Program-made: the position numbers and the translations under genes | Assembly: GCA_012838875.1 (NCBI GenBank) | Contig: DUOL01000200.1 | Coordinates: 1 to 6,345, forward strand | Direction of reading: 5' to 3' | Length of the DNA stretch: 6,345 bases | Origin: Bacteroidales bacterium | GTDB lineage: Bacteria > Bacteroidota > Bacteroidia > Bacteroidales > WCHB1-69 | The notes under the pieces: generated by a model | What the model was told of the DNA's origin: nothing | Databases searched by the model: none | Seen by the model: only the letters and a program-made list of their open reading frames with translations | Part shown: positions 1 through 6,345 of the stretch, piece after piece | Layout: each line of letters opens with the position of its first letter | How positions within the stretch are numbered: position 1 is the first letter of the stretch

Positions 1-25
1 AAAAGCGAGCTTGTAAGCTCTTTTT
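1..25 (+). terminator. Possible intrinsic (perhaps bidirectional) terminator
   Basis: A perfect 5-bp stem GAGCT (7-11) / AGCTC (16-20) closes a TGTA loop and is followed at once by TTTTT (21-25). An AAAA run lies at 1-4, so on the minus strand the same hairpin is followed, after two bases, by TTTT. This is the form of a Rho-independent terminator and could serve a gene lying left of the window or transcription in either direction. The stem is short and the left edge cuts off the context, so the upstream gene cannot be seen. The hairpin could instead be the first element of the structured GC-rich island that follows. Confidence 0.4.
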
Positions 26-109
26 GCCGCCTTGCGACCCCACGGCTTGTGCCCGCGGACTTGTAACCGGGCGCCGACCCGTGAGCGACAGCGAACGGGA
101 CACGCCCAG
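26..109. repeat. GC-rich, hairpin-rich non-coding island; candidate interspersed repeat
   Basis: By my count 61 of 84 bases are G or C, against AT-rich DNA on both sides. No convincing coding frame is visible. The visible structure includes stem GGGCG (69-73) / CGCCC (103-107), enclosing stem CCCGT (78-82) / ACGGG (95-99) with a 12-base loop; an alternative stem GCCCG (51-55) / CGGGC (68-72); and small hairpins GGC-TTGT-GCC (44-53) and CGG / CCG (56-58 / 67-69) around an ACTTGTAA loop. The pentamer CTTGT recurs at 46-50 and 60-64, and also at 10-14 in the preceding hairpin. Read on the minus strand, the GGGCGT...CCC...GGGTCGG order is reminiscent of GC-rich intergenic repeats I associate with Bacteroidota genomes, but this is memory and not a match I can check. 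The CTTGTAA stretch resembles a tRNA anticodon loop, but no tRNA folds here. Confidence 0.45.
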
Positions 110-135
110 ATAAAAAATATAATTATTATTTTCCG

Positions 136-143
136 TATCTTTG
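136..143 (+). promoter_or_regulatory. Bacteroidota-type -7 promoter element (TATCTTTG)
   Basis: TATCTTTG matches the Bacteroidota -7 consensus TAnnTTTG at every fixed position. It lies 34 bases before the ATG at 178, which would put the transcription start near 149-151 and give a 5' leader of roughly 27-29 bases. The usual -33 TTG-type element is not seen at the expected distance: that part (about 111-125) is only A and T. The leader has no purine-rich Shine-Dalgarno motif, which is common in this phylum. The position and the perfect consensus make this the likely promoter of the glycogen gene and possibly of lysS behind it. Confidence 0.65.
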
Positions 144-177
144 CACTCTTTTTTACGAAAGCTATTATTATTGAATT

Positions 178-3100
178 ATGAAAAAAGCTGATTATATTTT
201 TGAGACAAGTTGGGAGATTTGTAATAAAGTCGGCGGGATTCATACCGTACTCTCAACAAAGTCATTTACAGTCGTTAATAAATTTAAGGATAATTATATC
301 TGTATCGGACCGGATTTGTCTATTGAAAATGGGAAAGCCGATGAATTTATTGAAGATTTCTCACTTTATAAAAATTGGAAAGCGGTTGCCTGGCAAGAGG
401 GCTTGCGAATACGAATCGGTAGGTGGAATGTTAGCGGTAATCCGGTGGTTATTTTAGTCGATTTTACTCCTTTTTATGAGAAAAAAAATGAAATTCTGAC
501 GCAATTTTGGCTCAAATATAAACTTGATTCCATATCGGGACAGTGGGATTACGTTGAGCCTGCCCTGTTTGGCTATGCCGCAGGTAGAGTAATTGAGAGT
601 TTTTATCAATTTTATTGTAATGCTCAAGATAATATTGTGGCTCATTTTCATGAATGGATGACCGGTACGGGGATTCTTCATTTGAATACTACTGCACCGC
701 AAATTGCAACGGTTTTTACAACTCATGCTACCGTTCTCGGTAGAAGTATTGCCGGTAACGGCTTGCCACTTTACGAAAATATTGAACAGTACGACCCGTT
801 GCTGACGGCATCTAAATTCAATGTGCAATCAAAATTTTCATTGGAATATCTTTCGGCTAATATTGCAGACGGCTATACAACGGTGAGCGAAATTACGAAC
901 AAAGAGTGTGTCGCTTTCTTTAAGAAACCGGCAGATGTTGTTACTATTAACGGATTTGAGAACAATTTTGTTCCGAAGGACGAGCTATATGATGAAAAAC
1001 GAGCTGTCGCCAGAAAACGATTAAAACAGGTGGCGTCTGCACTATTGCAACAACCCATTAGCGAGAATCCGCTTTTTGTAATTAATAGCGGAAGATATGA
1101 ATTTAAAAATAAAGGAATTGATGTTTTTATTCGGGCGTTAGCGGAATTGCAAAAACGAGAGATAGATAGGGAAATTATTGCTTTCCTTGCCATTCCTGCC
1201 GGCACAAGCGGTATGCGTGAAGAGTTAATCGAAAAAATTAATAATAAAGTCGTTTACACCGATAGTAATAATGCCGTTCTAAGAGATTATGCTACGCATC
1301 CGCTCCACGCACCAAACGATGACCCGATTATTAAAGAATTAAATCGTCTTAACATTGATAATTCACCCGAAAGTAAAGTGAAGGTTATCTTTATTCCGGT
1401 CTATTTGAACGGACACGACGGGATTTTCAATTTAACATATTACGACCTGCTTATAGGTTTTGATTTATCCGTATTCCCGTCATACTATGAACCTTGGGGT
1501 TATACGCCGTTAGAGAGTGTTGCGTTCGGTATTCCTACGATTACTACTTCACTTGCCGGGTTCGGCATGTGGGTGAAGAACAACTTTGGAAATCAGAAAA
1601 GTGCTTGGGTGATACATCGGAGTGATTATAATGATGAACAAGTTTGCTTTGAACTCGCTCGTGCCATTTCTTACTTTGCCGAATGTACGCCAGACGAGGT
1701 AAAGGAGAATAAAATTAAGGCGTTCGAGATTGCTAAAGAGGCGTTGTGGGAAAAATTATATGCCAATTATTTAAAAGTTTATGATATTGCTATTACCAAA
1801 GCCAATTTACGGTTTGAGCTTTTTAAAGATAAAACGTCAAAAATTGATTTAATCGCAACGAAAATTAAAAAGCCGGAGCCGAAGTGGAAGCGAGTTACCG
1901 TTAAATCTTATTTGACCGAGAATCTCAAAAAGTTAGAAGAGCTGGCTTATAATTTGTGGTGGAGTTGGAACTATCAGGCACGTGAACTTTTTATGGAAAT
2001 CGCCGGTCCGAAACGGTGGACCGAACTGGAAGAAAATCCGATTCATGTGTTACAAGTTCTTCCCCTTGATGTGATTCAGCGGTTTAACAACGATGCCGCT
2101 TTTATCAAAAAATTGGATGCCGTCTATGACGAGTTTCAGGAGTATATGAGTAAAAAGCAACCGAATGACCACGACCAAGTCGCTTATTTCAGCATGGAGT
2201 TCGGTATTACCAATGAATTAAAGATATTTTCGGGCGGTTTGGGTATGTTAGCGGGCGACTATCTCAAAGAAGCCAGCGACTCGAATGTGAATATGATTGC
2301 TGTCGGCTTGTTGTATCGTTCCGGTTATTTTGCACAACAAATTTCACAGTTGGGAGATCAAATCAATCACTATCCGAATCAAAGTTTCTCAAAACTGCCG
2401 ATGACTCCCATCAGAGATGAAAACGGCAATTTTGCTAAGGTTAGCGTTGCCCTGCCCGGCCGTAATCTCTATGCTCGAATTTGGCAAGTTGATATAGGCA
2501 GGGTTTCTCTCTACCTTTTGGATACCGATTTCAATGAAAATTCCCCCGAAGATAGAAAAACAACCTACAATTTATATGGTGGAGATATTGAAAACAGGTT
2601 AAAACAGGAATTTTTGCTCGGTATCGGCGGCATAAGAATGCTACGGTTACTTAATATAAAACCCACGATTTATCATTTGAACGAAGGACATGCCGCATTT
2701 CTATCCTTAGAACGGCTACGCAATATTATGGAAGATTATCACTTACCTCTTTCCGTTGCTATGGAAGTTGTAAAATCATCTTCGCTCTACACGACTCACA
2801 CTGCTGTCCCCGCCGGACATGATGCTTTTAGCGAAGATCTTATGCGTATCTATTTTGCGTCTTACCCTGAAAAATATCATATCTCTTGGGAGGAATTTAT
2901 GGCGTTCGGACGAAAAGATGTCGAAAATGTCCACGATAAATTTTCAATGAGCATTTTAGCTTGTAAATTATCTCAAGAAATTAACGGAGTTAGTAAAATT
3001 CACGGACGCGTTACCCGCGAAATGTTCTCCTATCTTTACGATGGTCACTTTTCCGAAGAACTTCATATCGGCTACGTTACCAACGGCGTGCATTATCCGA

Positions 3101-4416
3101 CTTGGGCACACAAAAAGTGGCAAATTTTACATAAAAAAGTGTTCGGCAATCAATTTATTACCTCTCAATCCGATTCTAAGAATTGGAAAAAAATCCCTAC
3201 CGTTGACAAAGAGAAAATTTGGGACATTCGAAATGAACTTCGTAAAGAGTTGATTGATAATGTGAAAATATTGCTTGAGCAACAGATGAGACGCAGAAAT
3301 GAATCGCCGACATTGATAGTTCAAACGCTAAAATCGCTCCGTAGTGATGTTTTAACCATTGGGTTTGCCCGCCGCTTTGCGACTTATAAAAGGGCGCACC
3401 TGCTCTTTATGAATGAGGAGCGACTACGCACGCTCGTCAATAATCCGACCCAACCAATGCAGTTTATTTTTGCCGGTAAAGCACACCCGCATGACAAAGC
3501 AGGTCAAGATTTGATAAAGAAAATAATTGAATTTTCGAGAAAGCCCTGTTTCATCGGAAAGATAATTTTCCTTGAAAATTACGATATGATTATCGCAAAG
3601 AAACTTGTTTCCGGTTGTGATGTTTGGTTAAATACGCCGACACGTCCGATGGAGGCTTCGGGTACAAGCGGCGAAAAAGCGGTTATGAATGGAGTACTCA
3701 ATTTTAGTGTGTTGGACGGCTGGTGGGCGGAAGGATACGTACAAGGTGCCGGGTGGGCACTTAGCGAACATGCGACCTATCAAAATCACGGTCTCCAAGA
3801 TGAATTAGACGCCGCTACGCTCTACGCCGTTTTTGAGGAGCAAATCGCCCCCATATTTTATGATAGAAATGACGAAGACGTTCCCGAAAAATGGGTGGAA
3901 ATGATAAAACAAAATTTTGCCCGTATCGCTCCACACTATACAATGGAACGACAATTGAAAGATTATTACCGAAAATTTTATAATAAACTATTCAAACGTA
4001 AGGAGTTACTAATAGAAAATGACTTTGAAAGGGCTAAACAGTTGGTGCGGTGGAAAGAGAGAGTAATTACGGCTTGGGACAACATTCAAGTGGTGGAAAT
4101 TGTGAAACCGCCGATGGTTGAAGATAATACGTTCTTCCTTGGTACGACCTTGCATACCTACGTTAAATTGAAACTTGGAAATTTACACCCGGAAGATATC
4201 AAAATGGAGTATATCTTTACGAATAGAAACGAGGAGACGGTGAACTTACAAGGGAAATTTGCGTTTGAGTATGTTGAGACATCGAATGGCATTGCAACGT
4301 TCCATAATCAAATACATGCTAAATTTTCCGGCGTGTGGAATTGTGCCATACGTATTATCCCTGCTCATCCGTTATTGCCTCACGATATGGATTTTAATTT
4401 AGTAACTTGGTTGTAA
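178..4416 (+). CDS. glgP: Bifunctional glycogen synthase (GT3) / alpha-glucan phosphorylase (GT35) fusion
   Basis: One uninterrupted 1412-residue cytoplasmic protein, with no signal peptide or membrane segment evident. Residues 1-545 are a GT3, eukaryote-type glycogen synthase: FETSWEICNKVGGIHTVL (8-25), AHFHEWMTG (155-163), FTTHATVLGR (180-189), SGRYEFKNKG (304-313) and SYYEPWGYTPLE (435-446), the last holding the E-X7-E pair E438/E446. It should add glucose from a nucleotide sugar (UDP-glucose in characterised GT3 enzymes) to alpha-1,4-glucan. A linker follows at about 546-575. Residues 576-690 carry the DUF3417-type N-terminal region (LEELAYNLWWSWN, 586-598), and the GT35 phosphorylase core runs to about 1275: HLNEGHAAF (833-841), HTAVPAGHD (874-882), GFARRFATYKRA (1062-1073, K1071 as likely phosphate ligand) and EASGTSGEKAVMNG (1159-1172) with K1167 as the pyridoxal-phosphate lysine. 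This half releases glucose-1-phosphate from glycogen. Residues 1290-1412 resemble the usual C-terminal region of this phosphorylase subfamily. The start fits because the GT3 motif begins eight residues in. The catalytic residues of both halves look intact. The precise sugar donor is not readable from sequence. Confidence 0.95.
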   Translation: MKKADYIFETSWEICNKVGGIHTVLSTKSFTVVNKFKDNYICIGPDLSIENGKADEFIEDFSLYKNWKAVAWQEGLRIRIGRWNVSGNPVVILVDFTPFYEKKNEILTQFWLKYKLDSISGQWDYVEPALFGYAAGRVIESFYQFYCNAQDNIVAHFHEWMTGTGILHLNTTAPQIATVFTTHATVLGRSIAGNGLPLYENIEQYDPLLTASKFNVQSKFSLEYLSANIADGYTTVSEITNKECVAFFKKPADVVTINGFENNFVPKDELYDEKRAVARKRLKQVASALLQQPISENPLFVINSGRYEFKNKGIDVFIRALAELQKREIDREIIAFLAIPAGTSGMREELIEKINNKVVYTDSNNAVLRDYATHPLHAPNDDPIIKELNRLNIDNSPESKVKVIFIPVYLNGHDGIFNLTYYDLLIGFDLSVFPSYYEPWGYTPLESVAFGIPTITTSLAGFGMWVKNNFGNQKSAWVIHRSDYNDEQVCFELARAISYFAECTPDEVKENKIKAFEIAKEALWEKLYANYLKVYDIAITKANLRFELFKDKTSKIDLIATKIKKPEPKWKRVTVKSYLTENLKKLEELAYNLWWSWNYQARELFMEIAGPKRWTELEENPIHVLQVLPLDVIQRFNNDAAFIKKLDAVYDEFQEYMSKKQPNDHDQVAYFSMEFGITNELKIFSGGLGMLAGDYLKEASDSNVNMIAVGLLYRSGYFAQQISQLGDQINHYPNQSFSKLPMTPIRDENGNFAKVSVALPGRNLYARIWQVDIGRVSLYLLDTDFNENSPEDRKTTYNLYGGDIENRLKQEFLLGIGGIRMLRLLNIKPTIYHLNEGHAAFLSLERLRNIMEDYHLPLSVAMEVVKSSSLYTTHTAVPAGHDAFSEDLMRIYFASYPEKYHISWEEFMAFGRKDVENVHDKFSMSILACKLSQEINGVSKIHGRVTREMFSYLYDGHFSEELHIGYVTNGVHYPTWAHKKWQILHKKVFGNQFITSQSDSKNWKKIPTVDKEKIWDIRNELRKELIDNVKILLEQQMRRRNESPTLIVQTLKSLRSDVLTIGFARRFATYKRAHLLFMNEERLRTLVNNPTQPMQFIFAGKAHPHDKAGQDLIKKIIEFSRKPCFIGKIIFLENYDMIIAKKLVSGCDVWLNTPTRPMEASGTSGEKAVMNGVLNFSVLDGWWAEGYVQGAGWALSEHATYQNHGLQDELDAATLYAVFEEQIAPIFYDRNDEDVPEKWVEMIKQNFARIAPHYTMERQLKDYYRKFYNKLFKRKELLIENDFERAKQLVRWKERVITAWDNIQVVEIVKPPMVEDNTFFLGTTLHTYVKLKLGNLHPEDIKMEYIFTNRNEETVNLQGKFAFEYVETSNGIATFHNQIHAKFSGVWNCAIRIIPAHPLLPHDMDFNLVTWL

Positions 4417-4444
4417 CATTTTATCCAATTTTATAATAAAAGTA

Positions 4445-6013
4445 ATGGAATTATCAGAACAAGAAATTATTAGAAGAAAAAAATTAGAGGATTTTATCAA
4501 TTTAGGGATAAATCCTTATCCTGCTGAGCTTTATGAGGTTACAGTAACTTCAAAAGAGATTCGCGATAATTTTAAAACTTCTCCCGAAAAATTTCAGGAC
4601 GTCAGCATAGCCGGTAGAATTATGAAACAGCGAATTATGGGAGCGGTTTCTTTCTACGAGTTGCAAGATGCTCACGGGACAATTCAAATCTATGCGAAAC
4701 GAGACGAAATCTGTCCTACGGAAGATAAAACAGCATATAACCAAGTTTTTAAAAAACTAGATATTGGAGATATTATTGGCGTCAAAGGATTTGTTTTTAT
4801 AACGCAAATGGGTGAAATCAGCATACACGTTAAAGAGTTTACCTTATTGTGCAAGTCGTTGCGTCCGTTGCCTATTGTAAAGGAGAAAGACGGAGAAGTG
4901 TACGATGCCTTTCACGACCCCGAACAACGTTATCGCCAAAGATATTTGGATTTAATCGTTAATCCTTCTATAAAGGAGACCTTTATTAAAAGAACGCAGT
5001 TGGTGAATACGATACGTAATTTCTTAAATGAAAGAGGCTACTTAGAGGTTGAAACACCTATTTTACAACCTCTTTACGGTGGAGCAGCCGCACGTCCGTT
5101 CAAAACATTTCACAATAAATTAGATACTACGCTCTATCTCCGAATTGCCAATGAGTTGTACCTTAAAAGACTTATTGTCGGCGGTTTTGACGGAGTTTAT
5201 GAGTTTTCTAAAGATTTTCGCAACGAAGGCATGAGCCGTTTTCATAATCCCGAGTTTACGCAAATGGAACTCTATGTCGCCTATAAAGACTATGAATGGA
5301 TGATGAATTTAGTAGAAGAGATGGTTGAAACGGTGGCTTTGGCACTGCACAATACAACCAAAATCCAGGTAGGAGATAATTTGATAGATTTTAAAAGACC
5401 TTGGAAACGGTACACGATGTACGAAGCAATAGAACATTTCACCGGAACCGATATTTCACAAATGAACGAAGAAGAACTAAAACTGTTTGCTAAGAAAGTA
5501 GGAGTTGCCGTTGACAATTCGATGGGAAAAGGAAAATTAATTGATGAGATTTTCGGCGAAACTTGCGAAGCAAAATTAATCCAACCGACTTTTATTTACG
5601 ACTATCCCTTAGAAACTTCGCCGTTAACCAAAAAGCATCGCTCAAAACCCAATATTACAGAACGTTTTGAGGCTATTTGCAATGGCAAAGAGCTTTGTAA
5701 CGCCTATTCGGAATTAAACGACCCAATTGACCAACGCAGACGCTTTGAAGAACAATTGGAGTTAGGGAAACGCGGAGATACGGAATCAATGGTTTTAGAC
5801 GAGGATTTCTTACGTGCACTGGAATTTGGTATGCCCCCGACCGCCGGATTGGGAATCGGAATTGATAGATTGACCATGATTATGACTAATTCTCCATCTA
5901 TCCAAGACGTGCTCTTCTTCCCCCAAATGCGACCGGAGAAAAAAGTTGAAAAAGAAGACACACAAGATACACAGAGGAAAAATAACCCTTTAACCCAAAA
6001 AAGGAATTTTTAG
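4445..6013 (+). CDS. lysS: Lysyl-tRNA synthetase, class II
   Basis: This cytoplasmic enzyme charges tRNA-Lys with lysine using ATP. Of its 522 residues, about 50-135 form the N-terminal OB-fold anticodon-binding domain (VSIAGRIMKQRIMGAVSFYE, 53-72), and about 160-500 form the class II catalytic core. Motif 1 lies around 183-208 with P205; motif 2 is FRNEGMSRFHNPEFTQMELY (258-277); motif 3 is GLGIGIDR (468-475). Lysine-recognition residues known from E. coli LysS appear conserved: E275 and Y277 in motif 2, and N419, Y421 (F in E. coli) and E423 in NAYSELND. The start is supported by the N-terminal SEQEIIRRKKLE...GINPYP typical of the family. After FFPQMRPEK the protein ends in a short, hydrophilic, Lys/Gln/Asn/Asp-rich tail (about 498-522), whereas Bacteroidota LysS proteins, as I recall them, often reach about 565-577 residues with a further C-terminal segment. 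The gene follows the glycogen gene by 28 bases with no clear Shine-Dalgarno or own promoter, so co-transcription is likely. Confidence 0.97.
   Translation: MELSEQEIIRRKKLEDFINLGINPYPAELYEVTVTSKEIRDNFKTSPEKFQDVSIAGRIMKQRIMGAVSFYELQDAHGTIQIYAKRDEICPTEDKTAYNQVFKKLDIGDIIGVKGFVFITQMGEISIHVKEFTLLCKSLRPLPIVKEKDGEVYDAFHDPEQRYRQRYLDLIVNPSIKETFIKRTQLVNTIRNFLNERGYLEVETPILQPLYGGAAARPFKTFHNKLDTTLYLRIANELYLKRLIVGGFDGVYEFSKDFRNEGMSRFHNPEFTQMELYVAYKDYEWMMNLVEEMVETVALALHNTTKIQVGDNLIDFKRPWKRYTMYEAIEHFTGTDISQMNEEELKLFAKKVGVAVDNSMGKGKLIDEIFGETCEAKLIQPTFIYDYPLETSPLTKKHRSKPNITERFEAICNGKELCNAYSELNDPIDQRRRFEEQLELGKRGDTESMVLDEDFLRALEFGMPPTAGLGIGIDRLTMIMTNSPSIQDVLFFPQMRPEKKVEKEDTQDTQRKNNPLTQKRNF
5987..6011 (+). terminator. 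Weak candidate terminator overlapping the lysS 3' end
   Basis: CCTTT (5987-5991) can pair with AAAGG (6000-6004) across an 8-base loop, followed by AA and TTTTT (6007-6011). The layout is that of an intrinsic terminator, placed inside the last codons of lysS. The stem has only two G-C pairs, so it may be chance in AT-rich DNA. No stronger hairpin is seen between the convergent genes. Confidence 0.22.
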
Positions 6014-6021
6014 AATAGAAG

Positions 6022-6051
6022 AAATTTATTAAACTTTAAATTTATTAAACT
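6022..6051. repeat. 14-bp direct repeat between convergent genes
   Basis: The sequence AAATTTATTAAACT occurs exactly at 6022-6035 and again at 6038-6051, separated by TT (16-base period). The second copy overlaps the stop codon and last codons of the minus-strand aspartate kinase gene. The same stretch also holds an AT-only inverted repeat, AAATTTA (6022-6028) / TAAATTT (6037-6043), with an 8-base loop. It may act as a weak bidirectional termination zone or be a small local duplication. Its composition is too simple to assign a role. Confidence 0.6.
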
Positions 6052-6345
6052 CTAACTACTACTTGAGTCGTAGTTCTATCCTTTTGCTCAACATAAATTT
6101 TTCTATTCCTAACAACTTTATCTACAATATCGTCCGTGTAATGTCGCACAGTGATAAGTTCAACATTTTCGTTGTATTTGATTTTATATTTATCCGTTAA
6201 TTCCTCAATTGCCAACGCAACACGTTGTGGTATGTTGTCAACACAAATTGAAAAACTTAAAGCAGAGTTTTGCATAATATTGATTTTCAATTTATATTTA
6301 GACAATATCGAAAATATTTCATTCAAATTTTGAACTGCGATAAAA
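6045..6345 (-). CDS. lysC: Aspartate kinase, C-terminal part (runs off the right edge)
   Basis: The last 100 codons of a minus-strand gene are visible; the frame stays open to the window edge, reading FIAVQNLNEIFSILSKYKLK at its left end, so the true start lies outside. Aspartate kinase phosphorylates L-aspartate to aspartyl-4-phosphate, the first step towards lysine, diaminopimelate, threonine and methionine. The visible part is the regulatory ACT region: a beta-alpha-beta pattern with IMQNSALSFSICVD, which in the family lies at the effector-binding and domain-swapping interface, then YNENVELITVRHY and a short second ACT portion ending TTTQVVVRV. The early natural stop after this portion fits the monofunctional Bacteroidota-type enzyme, not a fusion to homoserine dehydrogenase. 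The catalytic kinase domain is not in the window. The gene converges on lysS, with 31 bases between the stops. Assignment rests on the ACT sequence alone; the symbol lysC assumes the usual naming for the monofunctional enzyme. Confidence 0.88.
   Translation of the reverse strand, partial: FIAVQNLNEIFSILSKYKLKINIMQNSALSFSICVDNIPQRVALAIEELTDKYKIKYNENVELITVRHYTDDIVDKVVRNRKIYVEQKDRTTTQVVVRV

Noticed and set aside
56..72. CTTGTAA flanked by GG/CC, resembling a tRNA-Thr (TGT) anticodon loop.
   Set aside because: The five-base anticodon stem does not pair beyond the inner bases, and no T-loop, D-loop or acceptor stem is present on either side.
873..1205. Minus-strand open frame of 110 codons opposite the glycogen synthase region.
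   Set aside because: It lies wholly inside a strongly supported gene, has no recognisable motif and reads as a shadow of the sense-strand codons. The same holds for the other overlapping frames at 454-828, 3127-3324, 4550-4744, 5290-5517 and 5704-5961.
4417..4444. Possible separate promoter or regulatory leader for lysS.
   Set aside because: The 28-base gap has no TAnnTTTG element, no hairpin of note and no room for a T-box or riboswitch.
6045..6326. A complete small protein starting at a TTG codon at 6326 on the minus strand.
   Set aside because: The frame remains open and in register with aspartate kinase beyond 6326 to the window edge, so this is the C-terminal part of a longer gene and not a free-standing ACT protein.
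6151..6333. Plus-strand open frame of 60 codons opposite the aspartate kinase gene.
   Set aside because: The minus-strand reading has clear ACT-domain sequence; the plus-strand reading has no family resemblance.

Overview
The window looks like a piece of an AT-rich genome of the Bacteroidota (Bacteroidetes), probably from an uncultured member. Four things point there: a bacterial gene of the GT3 (eukaryote-type) glycogen synthase family, a perfect match to the Bacteroidota -7 promoter consensus TAnnTTTG upstream of the first gene, no clear Shine-Dalgarno sequence before either complete gene, and LysS and aspartate kinase sequences that read like Bacteroidota versions. The phylum call is an inference from remembered family features, not from a search.

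Layout: positions 1-25 hold a terminator-like hairpin with a T run. Positions 26-109 form a very GC-rich (61 of 84 bases), hairpin-rich non-coding island that contrasts sharply with everything around it and looks like an interspersed repeat or a structured element. Positions 110-177 are an AT-rich promoter region. Positions 178-4416 (+) encode one 1412-residue protein in which a GT3 glycogen synthase is fused to an alpha-glucan phosphorylase of the DUF3417/GT35 type. After 28 bases, 4445-6013 (+) encodes a class II lysyl-tRNA synthetase. After another 31 bases and on the opposite strand, 6045-6345 (-) is the C-terminal part of a monofunctional aspartate kinase that runs off the right edge. The two convergent stop codons are separated by an AT-only stretch carrying a 14-bp direct repeat.

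How the genes relate: the fusion protein carries both the elongating and the phosphorolytic activity for storage glycogen, so it can in principle build and degrade the same polymer. lysS may be co-transcribed with it, because no convincing separate promoter is visible in the short gap. The aspartate kinase belongs to the aspartate pathway (lysine, threonine, methionine, diaminopimelate). Its closeness to lysS is suggestive but may be chance.

I see no CRISPR array, tRNA, rRNA, transposase or defence system. The most noteworthy items are the synthase-phosphorylase fusion, the absence of the arginine cluster that regulates eukaryotic GT3 enzymes, and the GC-rich structured island at the left edge.
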